Shown here: one piece after another, positions 49,817-60,463 of the stretch
Numbering within the stretch: position 1 is the stretch's first letter
Layout of the letters: each line of letters begins with the position of its first letter
NCBI RefSeq assembly: GCF_000165485.1
Contig: NC_014623.1
Span: 9,876,893-9,940,892, forward strand
Length of the DNA stretch: 64,000 nt
DNA from: Stigmatella aurantiaca DW4/3-1
GTDB taxonomy: Bacteria; Myxococcota; Myxococcia; Myxococcales; Myxococcaceae
Direction: 5' to 3'
Position numbers and translations under genes: made by a program
Notes under the pieces: generated by a model
The model's database searches: none
What the model was told of the DNA's origin: nothing
What the model saw: only the letters and a program-made list of their open reading frames with translations

Positions 49817-50535
49817 TCACCGGCGCGCCGCGAGCTCCGCCCGCCGCCGCAGCCCCAGCACCAGCGCGAGGTTGGCCAGCGGCGAGCGCACCAGGTGGAG
49901 CCGCTCCGCCAACCAGAGCGAATCGAGCCGGAAGCGGCACCGCAGCCCGGCATCCGAGAGCTGAATGTCCAGATCGCCGATTCCATGTGGTCCGCCGCCA
50001 GCCCGGCGGCGGAGTCCCCCACGCGCCGGTTGAGGACGATGCCCTTACTGCCCAGCAACAGCCTCGGAACGCCGTCCCGGCCGATGCGGTCGGGAGAACT
50101 CCCGCACGATGCTGCCGCCCTCGTCTGCCCGGGCGCGGTCCAACGAGGCGAAGGGCCCTGGCAGCGCCAGGTTCAGCAGCCGGGAGCCCGCGCCAGGCTG
50201 GAGAACGCCTCGATGAACAATCTGCGAGAAGCTGTGCTCCAAGGAGGTCAGCGGCTTGAGCAGCGGGGAGGGCAACAGGTCCGGCGCGGCGCTCCGAACG
50301 ACCTGGAAGCAGCCCGCGGCGACGGCATCACACGCCGCGAGCGCGGGGGCGAACCGCGTGCCCCACTGGCTGAAGACATCGAAGAAGAGGCCGAACGCCC
50401 GGGTGGAGCGGTCGATCTCCCGCTCCACCCGGGCCGTCCGGTTCAAGATCCGTTCCGCCGGCAAGGTGGATCGCGGATCTCCTGGGCCAGGGGACGAGGG
50501 CCCGCTGCACCAAGCGGTCGATGATCTCTTCTCAC
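49817..50535 (-). pseudogene. Heavily frameshifted gene downstream of the acidic-repeat proteins
   Basis: Coding-like stretches occur in all three minus frames: EEIIDRLVQRALVP, LAQEIRDPP, then AERILNRTARVEREIDRSTR to LLKPLTSLEHSFS, FIEAFSSLARAPG, LLNLALPGPFASLDRARADE, GSKGIVLNRRVGDSAAGLAA, and a clean end DLDIQLSDAGLRCRFRLDSL to ELAARR stop. At least five frame changes are needed to join them. The likely start is the GTG overlapping the stop of the 50532 gene. Either the gene is decaying or the sequence has many indel errors here. No family is recognised. Confidence 0.55.
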
Positions 50536-51581
50536 CGCACCACGATGCGCACGGGACCGTGGAGGGTGATGGTCCGGATCCCTCCCACCCCGGCCCCCCG
50601 GATCCCCCCTCCCTGCCTCCGGATCCGGGAGGACGTGGCAGGACGGCGGACCCCTGCCCGCGTCCGGAGTTGCCGAGCGGCGGCGGTGGGCCGGGCCAGC
50701 CGGCGCACCGCCTGATGGCTCGCCACCACCCGGCCGCCAATGCGGCGGATCATCCGTGGCACGGCCTGCGGACTCGCACCCTGCTCACGCACCAGCCGCG
50801 TCACCTGGCGGACCACGCGGGTGACCGCCGGCAGCGCCCGCGCACCGTAACGCTGGACGAACCGCCGGGCGATCCGCGTGGTCACCCGGCCCACGGCCCG
50901 GCCAAGCGCCCGCACCTGCCGGGCCTGCCGACGCCGCCTCGCGGGAGGAATCGTGGAGCGCACCACGTGGCGCGCCGCGAGTCCGCCGAGCACCGAGGTG
51001 AACGCGTCCAGATCCTCGTCGCTGGCGTAATCCGCGGCCGCATCCGCGAAGCCATCCATGGCGTCCGCCTGGAGCAACCCCGCGAGGGTGCGGCCAATCT
51101 CCTGGCCCGCGATTCCTCCAACTTGAGGGGCCGCCTGCCGCACCATCCGGACGGCAATGGGCAGCGCCCGGCGGCCAATGCGCTGGAGCGTGGGCCCGGC
51201 CACCCGTGCCGCCGTGCTGAGCGCTCCCCGCAGGCGCCTGAGGAACTCGTCCTCGCTCTGGGCGTCCATCGCCTCGGCGAAGGCGTCCTCGAGCGCGTGC
51301 GACTCCTCGCCCTCGAAGCCTTCGGCCTCGAAGCCTTCTCCTTCGGCCTCGAAGCCCTCTGCCTCGAAGCCTTCGGCCTCGAAGCCTTCTCCTTCGGCCT
51401 CGAAGCCCTCTGCCTCGAAGCCTTCTCCTTCGGCCTCGAAGCCTTCGGCCTCGAAGCCTTCTCCTTCGGCCTCGAAGCCTGCGCCCTCGAAGCCCTCCTC
51501 CAGGCCTTCCTCACCTTCGGCCATCAGGTCGGACATCTCATCGGCCTGGCCGGAAAACTCCTCCTCGAAAGGCTGTTGCAT
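50532..51581 (-). CDS. Acidic FEAEGE-repeat protein with basic C-terminus
   Basis: The 349-residue product has a very acidic N-terminal half with about a dozen FEAEG/FEAEGEG repeats (about 30-95). It is followed by SEDEFLRRLRGALSTAARVA, a Gly/Ala-rich helical part, and an Arg-rich C-terminal third (RQARQVRALGRAVGRVTTRI). There is no signal or membrane segment. The charge polarity and the similar plan of the upstream gene suggest a family of packaging or scaffold-like proteins; the function is unknown. It is the second of a three-gene minus-strand set. Confidence 0.6.
   Translation of the reverse strand: MQQPFEEEFSGQADEMSDLMAEGEEGLEEGFEGAGFEAEGEGFEAEGFEAEGEGFEAEGFEAEGEGFEAEGFEAEGFEAEGEGFEAEGFEGEESHALEDAFAEAMDAQSEDEFLRRLRGALSTAARVAGPTLQRIGRRALPIAVRMVRQAAPQVGGIAGQEIGRTLAGLLQADAMDGFADAAADYASDEDLDAFTSVLGGLAARHVVRSTIPPARRRRQARQVRALGRAVGRVTTRIARRFVQRYGARALPAVTRVVRQVTRLVREQGASPQAVPRMIRRIGGRVVASHQAVRRLARPTAAARQLRTRAGVRRPATSSRIRRQGGGIRGAGVGGIRTITLHGPVRIVVR
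51312..51499 (-). repeat. Tandem coding repeat (FEAEGEG units)
   Basis: CTTCGGCCTCGAAGC-type units of 15 and 21 bases alternate over about 190 bases and encode FEAEG and FEAEGEG. Length variation between strains is likely. It is in-frame coding DNA and not a CRISPR array. Confidence 0.85.
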
Positions 51582-51635
51582 CGTTACTCCTCCTGTTCTT
51601 GGACACGGAAAAGACTGGATGGACGCGCAAGACCG

Positions 51636-52193
51636 CTAGGCGAACGCCTGACGGAGGCTCTCGGCACTGAGCGAGACCACCGGCACGCGGCGGAGGATCT
51701 GCCGCCGGGTCGGGGGGATGACGCCCACGCGAGGCGCTGCCGCGGCCCGTGCCACCACCCGCTGCACTCCCCGGGCGACGCCCCTCACGGCCCCCCGGAG
51801 GCCCCGGGCGATGCGGCGGAAGAACGCCTCGGCGTCATCCGCGTCCACGGACTCGAGCACGAAAGGATTGAGGCCCCGGGCAAGCGCGACGGCCGCCGGG
51901 CCACTGACGAGGCGGGGGCCGGAGGAGGGAATGTAGAGGCCACTGGTCTGGCTTCTCTCGAAGCCATCGAAACCGTCCTCCTCGAATCCCTCGACGTCCT
52001 CGCCGAACAACTCAGCGAAGTCATCTTCTTGAGAGAAGCCATCGAGCGCATCGAGGTCGTCGGAGACAAACTCCAGCGCCTCGGCCTCCTCATCCGCTTC
52101 CCACGCCTCCATCTCGTCGAAGGCAGCCGCGAAGTCATCCATCCCGGCATCGGATTCAAAGGCTTCTTCCGAGAATGACTCGGCGCTGGTCAT
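51636..52193 (-). CDS. Acidic protein with Arg-rich C-terminus
   Basis: The 185-residue product has an acidic N-terminal 85 residues (FAAAFDEMEAWEADEEAEAL, GFEEDGFDGFE). A middle part (SGPAAVALARGLNPFVLES) then leads to DADDAEAFFRRIARGLRGAV and an Arg/Val-rich end (RRVPVVSLSAESLRQAF). The plan matches the downstream 50532 gene, especially the (D/E)xFxRRxxxGLxxA segment. It starts the three-gene set; the gap to the next gene is 54 bases. The function is unknown. Confidence 0.6.
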   Translation of the reverse strand: MTSAESFSEEAFESDAGMDDFAAAFDEMEAWEADEEAEALEFVSDDLDALDGFSQEDDFAELFGEDVEGFEEDGFDGFERSQTSGLYIPSSGPRLVSGPAAVALARGLNPFVLESVDADDAEAFFRRIARGLRGAVRGVARGVQRVVARAAAAPRVGVIPPTRRQILRRVPVVSLSAESLRQAFA

Positions 52194-52278
52194 TGCTTTC
52201 CCCCATCAGGCACACCGCGATCCTGCAAGGCCGGCAGGTTAGGGTGACCCGGGGGAAGGGGGCAGTCACTCGTTCGAG

Positions 52279-54631
52279 CTAGTCTGGAACGCCTGCGCCA
52301 ACGGACTCCGGGAAGCCCGCGAGGAAGACGCTCTCCGCCTTCTTCCCGGGCAGGGCTTGCCACACGTCTTCGGCCGTGAAGCTCGAGAGCGGGGCCACCA
52401 AGCGCGCCAGGGTGGAGGCCACCTCGTACAGCGCCGTCTGGGCGCTGCGCCGCGCCGTGCCCTCCGGGAGGCTGTCGAAGGACTCGGTGGACCGCACGTC
52501 CGCACAGAAGTCCCCCACCGCCGCGACGACCTCGTGGAACTCGCCGTTCTCATAGGCCGGACGGACCCGCGCCACCACCTCCGCCAATTGTTCCCGAATC
52601 CGCGCATCCTGAGGCAGCAACGCCTCCGGGGGCACCGCGTCGCGGTCAGGGTCGAAGCCGTCCAGATGGCTCAGCGCGGCGTGCAGGGTGCTCCGCACCT
52701 GCGCATGGTCCTGGCTCACCGCCGCTAGGGCGTCTTCCCGCAGGCGCGGATCCTGACGAGCGCCTTGGGGTGGCCACCCAGAGCCGAAGGACCTCCGCGC
52801 CGTACTGCTGACGGAGCGTCTCCACGGGAAAGACTCTGCCCGGGGACACCTCGGGGCCATGCGTGAGGCAGGCCAACGCCAGCGCCTGCGCACGGATCCC
52901 CGCCCCCACCTGCAAGGACGCGAGGAACCAACCCCCGTGAGGCGCGACGCCCTCCAGGCAGAGGTCCGCGGCACGGCGCTGCCACCGCTCCAGCACCGCC
53001 GGGAACATGCACGCCGCGTCGAACCGCGCGTCCAGAACCTCCGTCCCCCGCCGGAAAGCGCTCCCGCCACACCGCGCGCACCGGACGTCCGGGCCCAGGA
53101 ACGCTTCGACCGGCGTGCGGAACCAGACGCCCACGCCTTCTTTCTCCACGGCGTCGGCCACGCGCTCCATCGCCTCGGGCAGGGCGAGGGCCTCATCGCA
53201 CCCCTCACAGAAGGCCACGGGCAGCGGAACGCCCCAGCGCCGCTGCCGGCCGAGGCCCCGCTCCTTCTGCCCTTCCAGCGCACGGCGGATGCGGCCGTGC
53301 GCCTCCTCGGGCAACCACCTCACCCGGTCCACGGCCTCCAGCGCCAGTTCGCGCGGCGTCTTTCCCCCCTCGAGCGCGCGATCCATCGGGATGCACCACT
53401 GGTCCAGGGGCTGGTGGAGCACGGGCTGGTGACAGAACCGGCAGTGCGGCACAGGGTGCTCCACCGTGTCCGTCTTCTCGTTGAGCAGCGCGCCCCGCTC
53501 CGCCAGCAACTCCACGGAGCGCCCGTCCTCGCGCACGGCGCTGGAGAGGTCCACGCCCTGGGCACCAGGCTCTGGAGGTGTGAGCACGCATCCCGTGCCC
53601 ACCTCGTCCGTCACTTGGGGGCTGAGCACCACCCGGCCCGTCCGCTCCAGCCAAGGGTGCTGGTAGGTGAGGTGCTCCAGGTCCTCGCCGCTCGCGTACG
53701 CGAGGATTCGCCGGGGATCCTCGAAGCCCACCGTCTCGACGTCTCCGCCCCGCAGGTGCGCCGTCTTCTTCACCAGCTCGTCCCCCTTCACCTCGGCCAG
53801 CGCCTTCGCGAGCAACGTCCGGGCCGCGCAGATGACACGCTCGCCCAGCTGATAGAAGACGTACTCGAAGTCCCCGTTCACCGAGAGGCTCTGGTTCGCC
53901 GGCAGCATCCAGGGCGCCGAGGTCCACACGAGGAAGAAGACCTCCCGGCCCGCGAGCATCGGCAACCGCTCGGCCAGCTCCGGCCCAGCCCGGAAGGCCA
54001 TATATAAGGAGGGGCTCTGGCGAGGCGCGTCCTCCACTTCCTCCTCGCCCAGCACCGTCTGGTCCCGCGGGCACCAGAACGCCGGCTTCTGGAGCCGGGT
54101 GAGCCCTCCCTGGCGCGCGAGGGCGGCCAGCTCCCGCAGCTCCCGCGCCGCGAAGGAAGCCTCCAGCGTCCAGAACGGGGGGGCTCCGCCTCCCCACACC
54201 CCCCACCGCTGAAGCTCCGCCTCCTGGAGGCCGTTGCACTCCCGTACGTACGCGCGGCACCGCTCCAGGAACCCTTCCGGAGACAGCGCTTGCCGGTCCG
54301 CGTTCTCTTCCTGGAGCCGCTGCTCCACGGCTCGCTCCAGGGCCAGACCGTGCACACTCCACCCCGGGAGGACGTCACACCGGCGCCCGGAGAGGTGGCG
54401 GAACTTCGCCACGACGTCCTGGAGGATCCGGGTGGACGCGGCGTCCACCGAGAGAACGGGCTGGGCGTCCACGGGCCCGCCTGCCACCACGAAGGGCGCC
54501 GCGGCCGCGTTCTTCTCCTGGAGCCGCGCCCAGATGCCGCGCTCGGCCCACCAGGCGAGCCTCTGGGACTCGCGCCGCGCCAGGGTCTGGGGGTCCTGGA
54601 AGTCGCTCGGGGGCATGCCAGCGTCGCTCAT
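52279..54631 (-). pseudogene. IleRS-like gene with one frameshift and no HIGH or KMSKS motifs
   Basis: Reading from MSDAGMPPSDFQDP, the frame follows isoleucyl-tRNA synthetase: LQDVVAKFRHLSGRRCDVLP and GWSVHGLALE (as GWDTHGLPIE), the editing-domain VWTSAPWMLPANQSLSVN and VGTGCVLTPP, then QYGAEVLRLWVATP. There the frame shifts at a G4 run (52767-52770); the second frame gives QDPRLREDALAAV to TAEDVWQALPG. The HIGH site reads DAQPVLSV, and the KMSKS site reads EVSPGRVF. About 783 codons would be joined. It is unlikely to be a working synthetase; it could be a pseudogene or a repurposed paralogue with a sequencing error. Confidence 0.7.
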
Positions 54632-54698
54632 GGGCCCCGGGCCGTAACATGCCCCCTGGGAGCCCCGCAATCCGCTCCGGGAGCGGCGAGGGCCCTTC

Positions 54699-56129
<1,431 letters not shown>

Positions 56130-56207
56130 CCAGCGCGGAGGATATCAAACAGGGACGTCTGAGCTGCTCGGTCCCTCACCTGCTCGTGCTAGGCTCCCGC
56201 GCCCTCC

Positions 56208-57227
56208 ATGCCCCCCTCCAAGGCGAAGAAGAAAAAGGTGCGAGCCCCGGCCCGCGCCGAGGCATCCCCCCGTGCCCCGGCGCCCGCGGCTCGTCCCTCG
56301 CGACGCCGGGCGAAGAAGACCGTGGTGCTCCTGTCCCGCAAGCGCTCGCTGTATTCCACCGGGCGGCTGGTGGAGGCCATCAAGGAGCGGGGCCACCGGC
56401 CGCTGGTGCTCGACACCCTGCGCTGCACCATGATTCTGGCCAAGGACCACCCGCGGATGATGTACCGGGGCGTGGAGATCCGAGGCGTGGACGTGGTGAT
56501 TCCGCGCATTGGCGCCTCCATCACCGCCTACGGCCTGGCGGTGGTGACGCACTTCGAGATGATGGGGGTTCCGGTGGTGAACGAAGCCGGGTCCATCCTG
56601 CGCAGCCGGGACAAGCTGCGGTGTCTGCAATACCTGTCGCGGGCGGGGCTGGACATCCCCCGGACGGTGATGGCGCACGACCGGAGCAACGTGCGCAGGC
56701 TGGTGGAGGAGGTGGGGGGACTGCCCCTCATCATCAAGCTCATCCGGGGCACGCAAGGGGTGGGGGTGATGATCGCCCACACCCTGCAAGAGGTGCAGAG
56801 CATCGTGGACACCTTCTGGGATTTGGGCCAGGAGATCGTCCTCCAGGAGTTCGTCGCCGAGAGCAAGGGCAAGGACGTGCGCGCCTTGGTGGTGGGCAAC
56901 CGGGTGGTGGGGGCGATGCGGCGGCAGGCGAAGAAGGGCGAATTCCGCTCCAACATCCACCGGGGCGGCGAGGGCCAACCGATCGAGCTGTCCCCTGCCT
57001 ACGTGGAGGCCGCGGTGACCGCGGCCCGCATCACCGGCTTGGGCATCGCCGGGGTGGACATGCTGGAGGGGCACGCCGGACCCAGGTTGATGGAGATCAA
57101 CTCCAGCCCTGGCTTCGAGGGGTTGGAGGCGGCCACGGGCAAGGACATCGCCGGGGCGATGGTGGACCACGCGCTGACCTTCGCCGAGGCCAAGCAGGGA
57201 GGCGAGCGGGTTCGGCAGCCTCTCTGA
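56208..57227 (+). CDS. rimK: RimK-type ATP-grasp ligase
   Basis: RimK adds glutamate to the C-terminus of ribosomal protein S6 or acts on related substrates using ATP. The 339-residue protein has a 35-residue Lys/Ala/Pro-rich N-terminal extension (KAKKKKVRAPAR). The core follows: TVVLLSRKRSLYSTGRLVEA, VVIPRIGAS, then ATP-grasp LPLIIKLIRGTQGVGVM, DVRALVVGNRVVGAM and metal-binding LMEINSSPGFEGLE. All catalytic parts are present. The substrate may differ from S6, since many RimK-like enzymes have other targets. Confidence 0.9.
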   Translation: MPPSKAKKKKVRAPARAEASPRAPAPAARPSRRRAKKTVVLLSRKRSLYSTGRLVEAIKERGHRPLVLDTLRCTMILAKDHPRMMYRGVEIRGVDVVIPRIGASITAYGLAVVTHFEMMGVPVVNEAGSILRSRDKLRCLQYLSRAGLDIPRTVMAHDRSNVRRLVEEVGGLPLIIKLIRGTQGVGVMIAHTLQEVQSIVDTFWDLGQEIVLQEFVAESKGKDVRALVVGNRVVGAMRRQAKKGEFRSNIHRGGEGQPIELSPAYVEAAVTAARITGLGIAGVDMLEGHAGPRLMEINSSPGFEGLEAATGKDIAGAMVDHALTFAEAKQGGERVRQPL

Positions 57228-57343
57228 GAGGTGCCGGGCATCCAAGCCCTCTACTTCGTGCGTCCTTCGGGAATGAGCATCGGCGCCAGATGTCAGGAGG
57301 GGATTGGCAGTCGGAGGGCGCCCTTCTAATCTGGGCGCCCTTG

Positions 57344-58021
57344 ATGAAGACCCTGCTGCCCAAGACGCTGCAGATTACCGTGTACCAGGATGTGCTGTGC
57401 GCCTGGTGCTACATCGCCGACATGCGCCTGGAGACGCTGCGCCACGAGTTTGGTGACGCCGTCCGCTGGCGCGTGCGGCCCTACCCGCTGCGCGTCCAGG
57501 ACACGCTGCCTTCGGAGCGCGAATTGCGCGGACTGTCCGAGGAGGTGAAGCGCGCGAGCCACGAGCCGGAGCCCGTGGCGCGGCTCCTGTCCACGGACCT
57601 GTGGCTGGGAGGAGATCCGCCGCGCTCGAGCCTGCCGGGACTGGCGGCGCTGGAGGCCGCGCGGCTCCAGGGTCCGCAGGCGCGGGCGTTCATGGCGAGG
57701 GCCATGCAGCGCGCGGCGCTGGAGCAGGGCGTGAACGTGTCGCGGCCGGACGTGGTGTTCGAGCTGGCCAGCCGCGTGGGGCTGGCGATGAACGACTTCT
57801 CCGCGGCGTTCCACTCGGAGGAGACGCGCCGGTTGATCCTCGACGAGCACCGGCTGGCCTCCAGCCGTGGCGTGCGCGGCGTGCCCACCGTCATCATCGG
57901 CGGCCGGTGGATGGTCTGCGGGCTGCGCGAGGTGTCCGAGTACCGCGAGCACATCCTGGCCTGCATGGGGAAGATGGTCACCCCGCGCTCGGGCGGCTCG
58001 TCCGAGCGGCTGGTGCACTGA
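57344..58021 (+). CDS. DsbA/FrnE-family thioredoxin-fold protein
   Basis: The 225-residue cytosolic protein has no signal peptide. The redox-like motif is CAWC (VLCAWCYIADMRLE) at the start of the thioredoxin fold, with the helical insert at about 60-150 and the closing GVRGVPTVIIGGRWMVCGLR with cis-Pro. The family includes FrnE-type disulfide isomerases and HCCA isomerases; the CxxC favours the first. It follows rimK after 116 bases, where no gene is seen. Confidence 0.85.
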   Translation: MKTLLPKTLQITVYQDVLCAWCYIADMRLETLRHEFGDAVRWRVRPYPLRVQDTLPSERELRGLSEEVKRASHEPEPVARLLSTDLWLGGDPPRSSLPGLAALEAARLQGPQARAFMARAMQRAALEQGVNVSRPDVVFELASRVGLAMNDFSAAFHSEETRRLILDEHRLASSRGVRGVPTVIIGGRWMVCGLREVSEYREHILACMGKMVTPRSGGSSERLVH

Positions 58022-58066
58022 GGCGGAGGACCGGTGTGAGGGCTCCTGCGCGAGGAGCCCCCGGGC

Positions 58067-59038
58067 TCAGCCGTGCGTGTCCCCGCCGGTGCGCAGCGAC
58101 AGGTAGAGCGCCGCCATCAGCAGGTAGCTCAGCCCCAGCGCGGGCAGGAGGCCCACGCAGCACGCCAGCATCCCCGCGAAGATGACGAGCCCGTTCACGA
58201 GCGAGAAGCCGAAGACGGGCAGCCGCTGGCCGCGCATGTAGGCGTAGCAGTTGCGGAGGGCCTGCATCGGCGAGGGGTGCTCTTCGTAGGCCAGCTCGGC
58301 CTGGAGCAGATAGAGCGGAAGGAAGAGGTAGATCAGCACGGGCAGGGAGAGCAATCCCACGAACCCCGCGAGGATCAGCCGCGACGAATCCCACTGCACC
58401 TGCGAGAAGTCCGAGAAGGTCGAGGGCAAGGCGCCTCCCGGCACGGCGATGAGGAACAGGATTCCGCCCAGCACCACGAAGACCCCGATCATCGCCAGGA
58501 AGAGCAGCAGCAGCGTGCCAAGGTAGGCCCACACCTTGTGAAGCTGACTGAACAGCTTTCCAATGTCCGCCCGGCGCCCGTGGAGCACATCGAACAGCAT
58601 CCGCATGAGGCCCAGCCCCAGCACGCCCTGCACCACGTTCTGCACGAAGAACGAGGCCACGGTCAGAACGATCGAGAGGGCCTGACCGCCCAGCGCCTCG
58701 CCCACCAGGGGCAGGATGTTGGAGATGAGCTGCGCGATGAGGGTAATGCCCAGAAAGACGAGCACGCTCACCGAGAGCATCACCCACTCGCGCTTGAAGA
58801 TCTCGAAGCAGTAGTTCCACAACCCGCTGAAGCTCCAGGTGTCGCGGCGGAACGGAAACTCCCGCCCGCTCCCCAGCCGGGCCCGGCAGGTGGGGCAGCT
58901 GGACTGGGTGCCCCCTTCGGTGCACGTGGCGCACATGAAGTTGCCGCACCGCACGCAGGTGCGCTGGGCCAGAAACTCTGGGTGCAGGGCGCAATGCGCG
59001 CCTGCCTGGTGACCCCCGCCCCAATCCATCTCCGACAT
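58067..59038 (-). CDS. Zinc-finger (B-box-like) membrane protein
   Basis: The 323-residue product begins with a Cys/His cluster (HCALHP, RTCVRCGNFMCATC, SSCPTCRARL) that resembles a B-box zinc-binding region. It continues with at least five or six membrane helices (MLSVSVLVFLGITLIAQL, LLLLFLAMIGVFVVLGGIL, LILAGFVGLLSLPVLIYL, VIFAGMLACCVGLLPALG). No further domain is recognised. Such proteins are common and uncharacterised in myxobacteria. Confidence 0.75.
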   Translation of the reverse strand: MSEMDWGGGHQAGAHCALHPEFLAQRTCVRCGNFMCATCTEGGTQSSCPTCRARLGSGREFPFRRDTWSFSGLWNYCFEIFKREWVMLSVSVLVFLGITLIAQLISNILPLVGEALGGQALSIVLTVASFFVQNVVQGVLGLGLMRMLFDVLHGRRADIGKLFSQLHKVWAYLGTLLLLFLAMIGVFVVLGGILFLIAVPGGALPSTFSDFSQVQWDSSRLILAGFVGLLSLPVLIYLFLPLYLLQAELAYEEHPSPMQALRNCYAYMRGQRLPVFGFSLVNGLVIFAGMLACCVGLLPALGLSYLLMAALYLSLRTGGDTHG

Positions 59039-59274
59039 CCGCTCTCCCTCGCGCCCGGGGGAGACCGTCCCCTCGGAAGCCCGCGCGTAAGTCCCCTATA
59101 TCCCAGGGGTTACCGTGGCCTCCAGGGGGTGAACGCCGGGCCCGGCCGCCTCGGGGCGCCCCCCAGGCCTTCCCCAGGGAAGCGCGGCTGAATTTCCGGG
59201 CGATCTGTTCGTCTGCTCGGGTGTCGTCGTAAGACAGAAGCGGACCGGAGGCCCTGGTCCCGGAGAGTCCTCAC

Positions 59275-60384
59275 ATGCTTCGCCTCCTTGCCCTCGTCGT
59301 CCCGTTGGCCCTGCTGGCAGGCACCGGCTGCGTCGTCACCCCCTACCACAGCCACCGCACCGCCTATCGCGCCGTGAGTGTGGTGGAGTACCGCTACGGG
59401 GGCGTGCACCCCATCCCGCACTCGGGCGGCTGGTGCCATGAGTCCGCCTACCACGTGCACGATTACGAGCCGGAGCGGGACTACTACGTGTACACGAACG
59501 ATGTGTACACGTACCGGGGCCCCACCCTGGTGTGGTACCTCGACCTGCACCCCATCCCGTCGGGCGGATACTGCCGCCTGAGTGGCCGGCATCACCACGA
59601 CTACCACGCACGGCAGTACGACGGCTGGTCGTACGCGTGGGACCGGAACCGCGAGGTCTATGTCTACAACTCGCCCCGCGGTGGGCACGGCGCCTCGGCG
59701 GCCCCCGGCTACCAGGCCCCGAGCCCCGTGCGGCATGCCCAGCCTGTCTCTCCGCCGAGCAACAATGACCGGTGGGGCCGCTCGCCTCCGAGCGGCGTGG
59801 GCCACGGTGGATCGACGCCTCCGGGCGGCGGCTGGGGCAATCCGCGTCCTCCCTCGGGCGGAGGCAACTACCCGCCCCCGTCTTCGCCTCCTCCCTCGTC
59901 TCCTCCTCCCTCGTCTCCTCCTCCCGGCGGGGGCTACGGTGGCGGCCACGGCAACAACGGCGGGGGCCACGGCAACAACGGCGGGGGCCACGGCAACAAC
60001 GGCGGGGACCACAACGGCGGCGGCAACAGCGGCGGCGGCAACAGCGGCGGCGGCTACGGCGGTGGTAACAGCGGCGGTGGTAACAGCGGCGGCGGCAACA
60101 GCGGTGGCGGCAACAGCGGTGGCGGCAACAGCGGTGGCGGTTGGGGTCGTCCCGGCAGTGGCGGTGGAAACAACGACAACGGGGGTTACCAGCGTCCGGG
60201 AAGCGGCCGCGGTGGCAGCAGCGGCGGCGGCAGCAGCGGCGGCAGCAGCGGCAGTGGTTGGGGCAACGGCGGCAGCAGCGGCGGCGGCAGCCGGAGCAGC
60301 GGCTCTCCTCCATCGGGCCGTGGCTCCCAGGGGTCTTCTGGGCGCAGCTCGTCCTCTTCTGGGAGTGGCAACTCCCGCTGGTAG
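59275..60384 (+). CDS. Gly/Ser/Asn-rich lipoprotein
   Basis: The 369-residue protein has a signal peptide (MLRLLALVVPLALLAGTGC) with Cys19 as likely lipidation site. Residues about 20-150 are His/Tyr-rich (YHSHRTAYRA, ESAYHVHDYEPERDYYVY, HHHDYHARQYD) and may bind metal. The rest is a low-complexity tail of GGGNS, GGGHGNN and GSSGGG repeats with a PPPSSP section. It is likely on the cell surface or in the periplasm. A strong hairpin follows the stop. Confidence 0.75.
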   Translation: MLRLLALVVPLALLAGTGCVVTPYHSHRTAYRAVSVVEYRYGGVHPIPHSGGWCHESAYHVHDYEPERDYYVYTNDVYTYRGPTLVWYLDLHPIPSGGYCRLSGRHHHDYHARQYDGWSYAWDRNREVYVYNSPRGGHGASAAPGYQAPSPVRHAQPVSPPSNNDRWGRSPPSGVGHGGSTPPGGGWGNPRPPSGGGNYPPPSSPPPSSPPPSSPPPGGGYGGGHGNNGGGHGNNGGGHGNNGGDHNGGGNSGGGNSGGGYGGGNSGGGNSGGGNSGGGNSGGGNSGGGWGRPGSGGGNNDNGGYQRPGSGRGGSSGGGSSGGSSGSGWGNGGSSGGGSRSSGSPPSGRGSQGSSGRSSSSSGSGNSRW

Positions 60385-60412
60385 CCCATTCGTCCGCCAG
60401 GGGACGGTTGAC

Positions 60413-60436
60413 GGCGGGGTGGATTGCCACCCCGCC
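60413..60436 (+). terminator. Strong hairpin after the Gly-rich lipoprotein gene
   Basis: GGCGGGGTGG and its exact complement CCACCCCGCC are separated by the loop ATTG, 28 bases after the stop codon. No T-run follows, so it may act as a weak intrinsic terminator or RNA stabiliser. The next lipoprotein gene starts 28 bases downstream. Confidence 0.5.
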
Positions 60437-60463
60437 TCCTCATGAAAATCTTGGCCAGCAGCC

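Noticed and set aside
51312-51499. Regular repeats that could suggest a CRISPR array
   Set aside because: Units are 15-21 bases, contiguous, without spacers, and in frame with an acidic-repeat protein.
59940-60310. Repetitive G-rich DNA
   Set aside because: It is the coding region for the Gly/Asn/Ser tail of a lipoprotein and not a separate repeat element.
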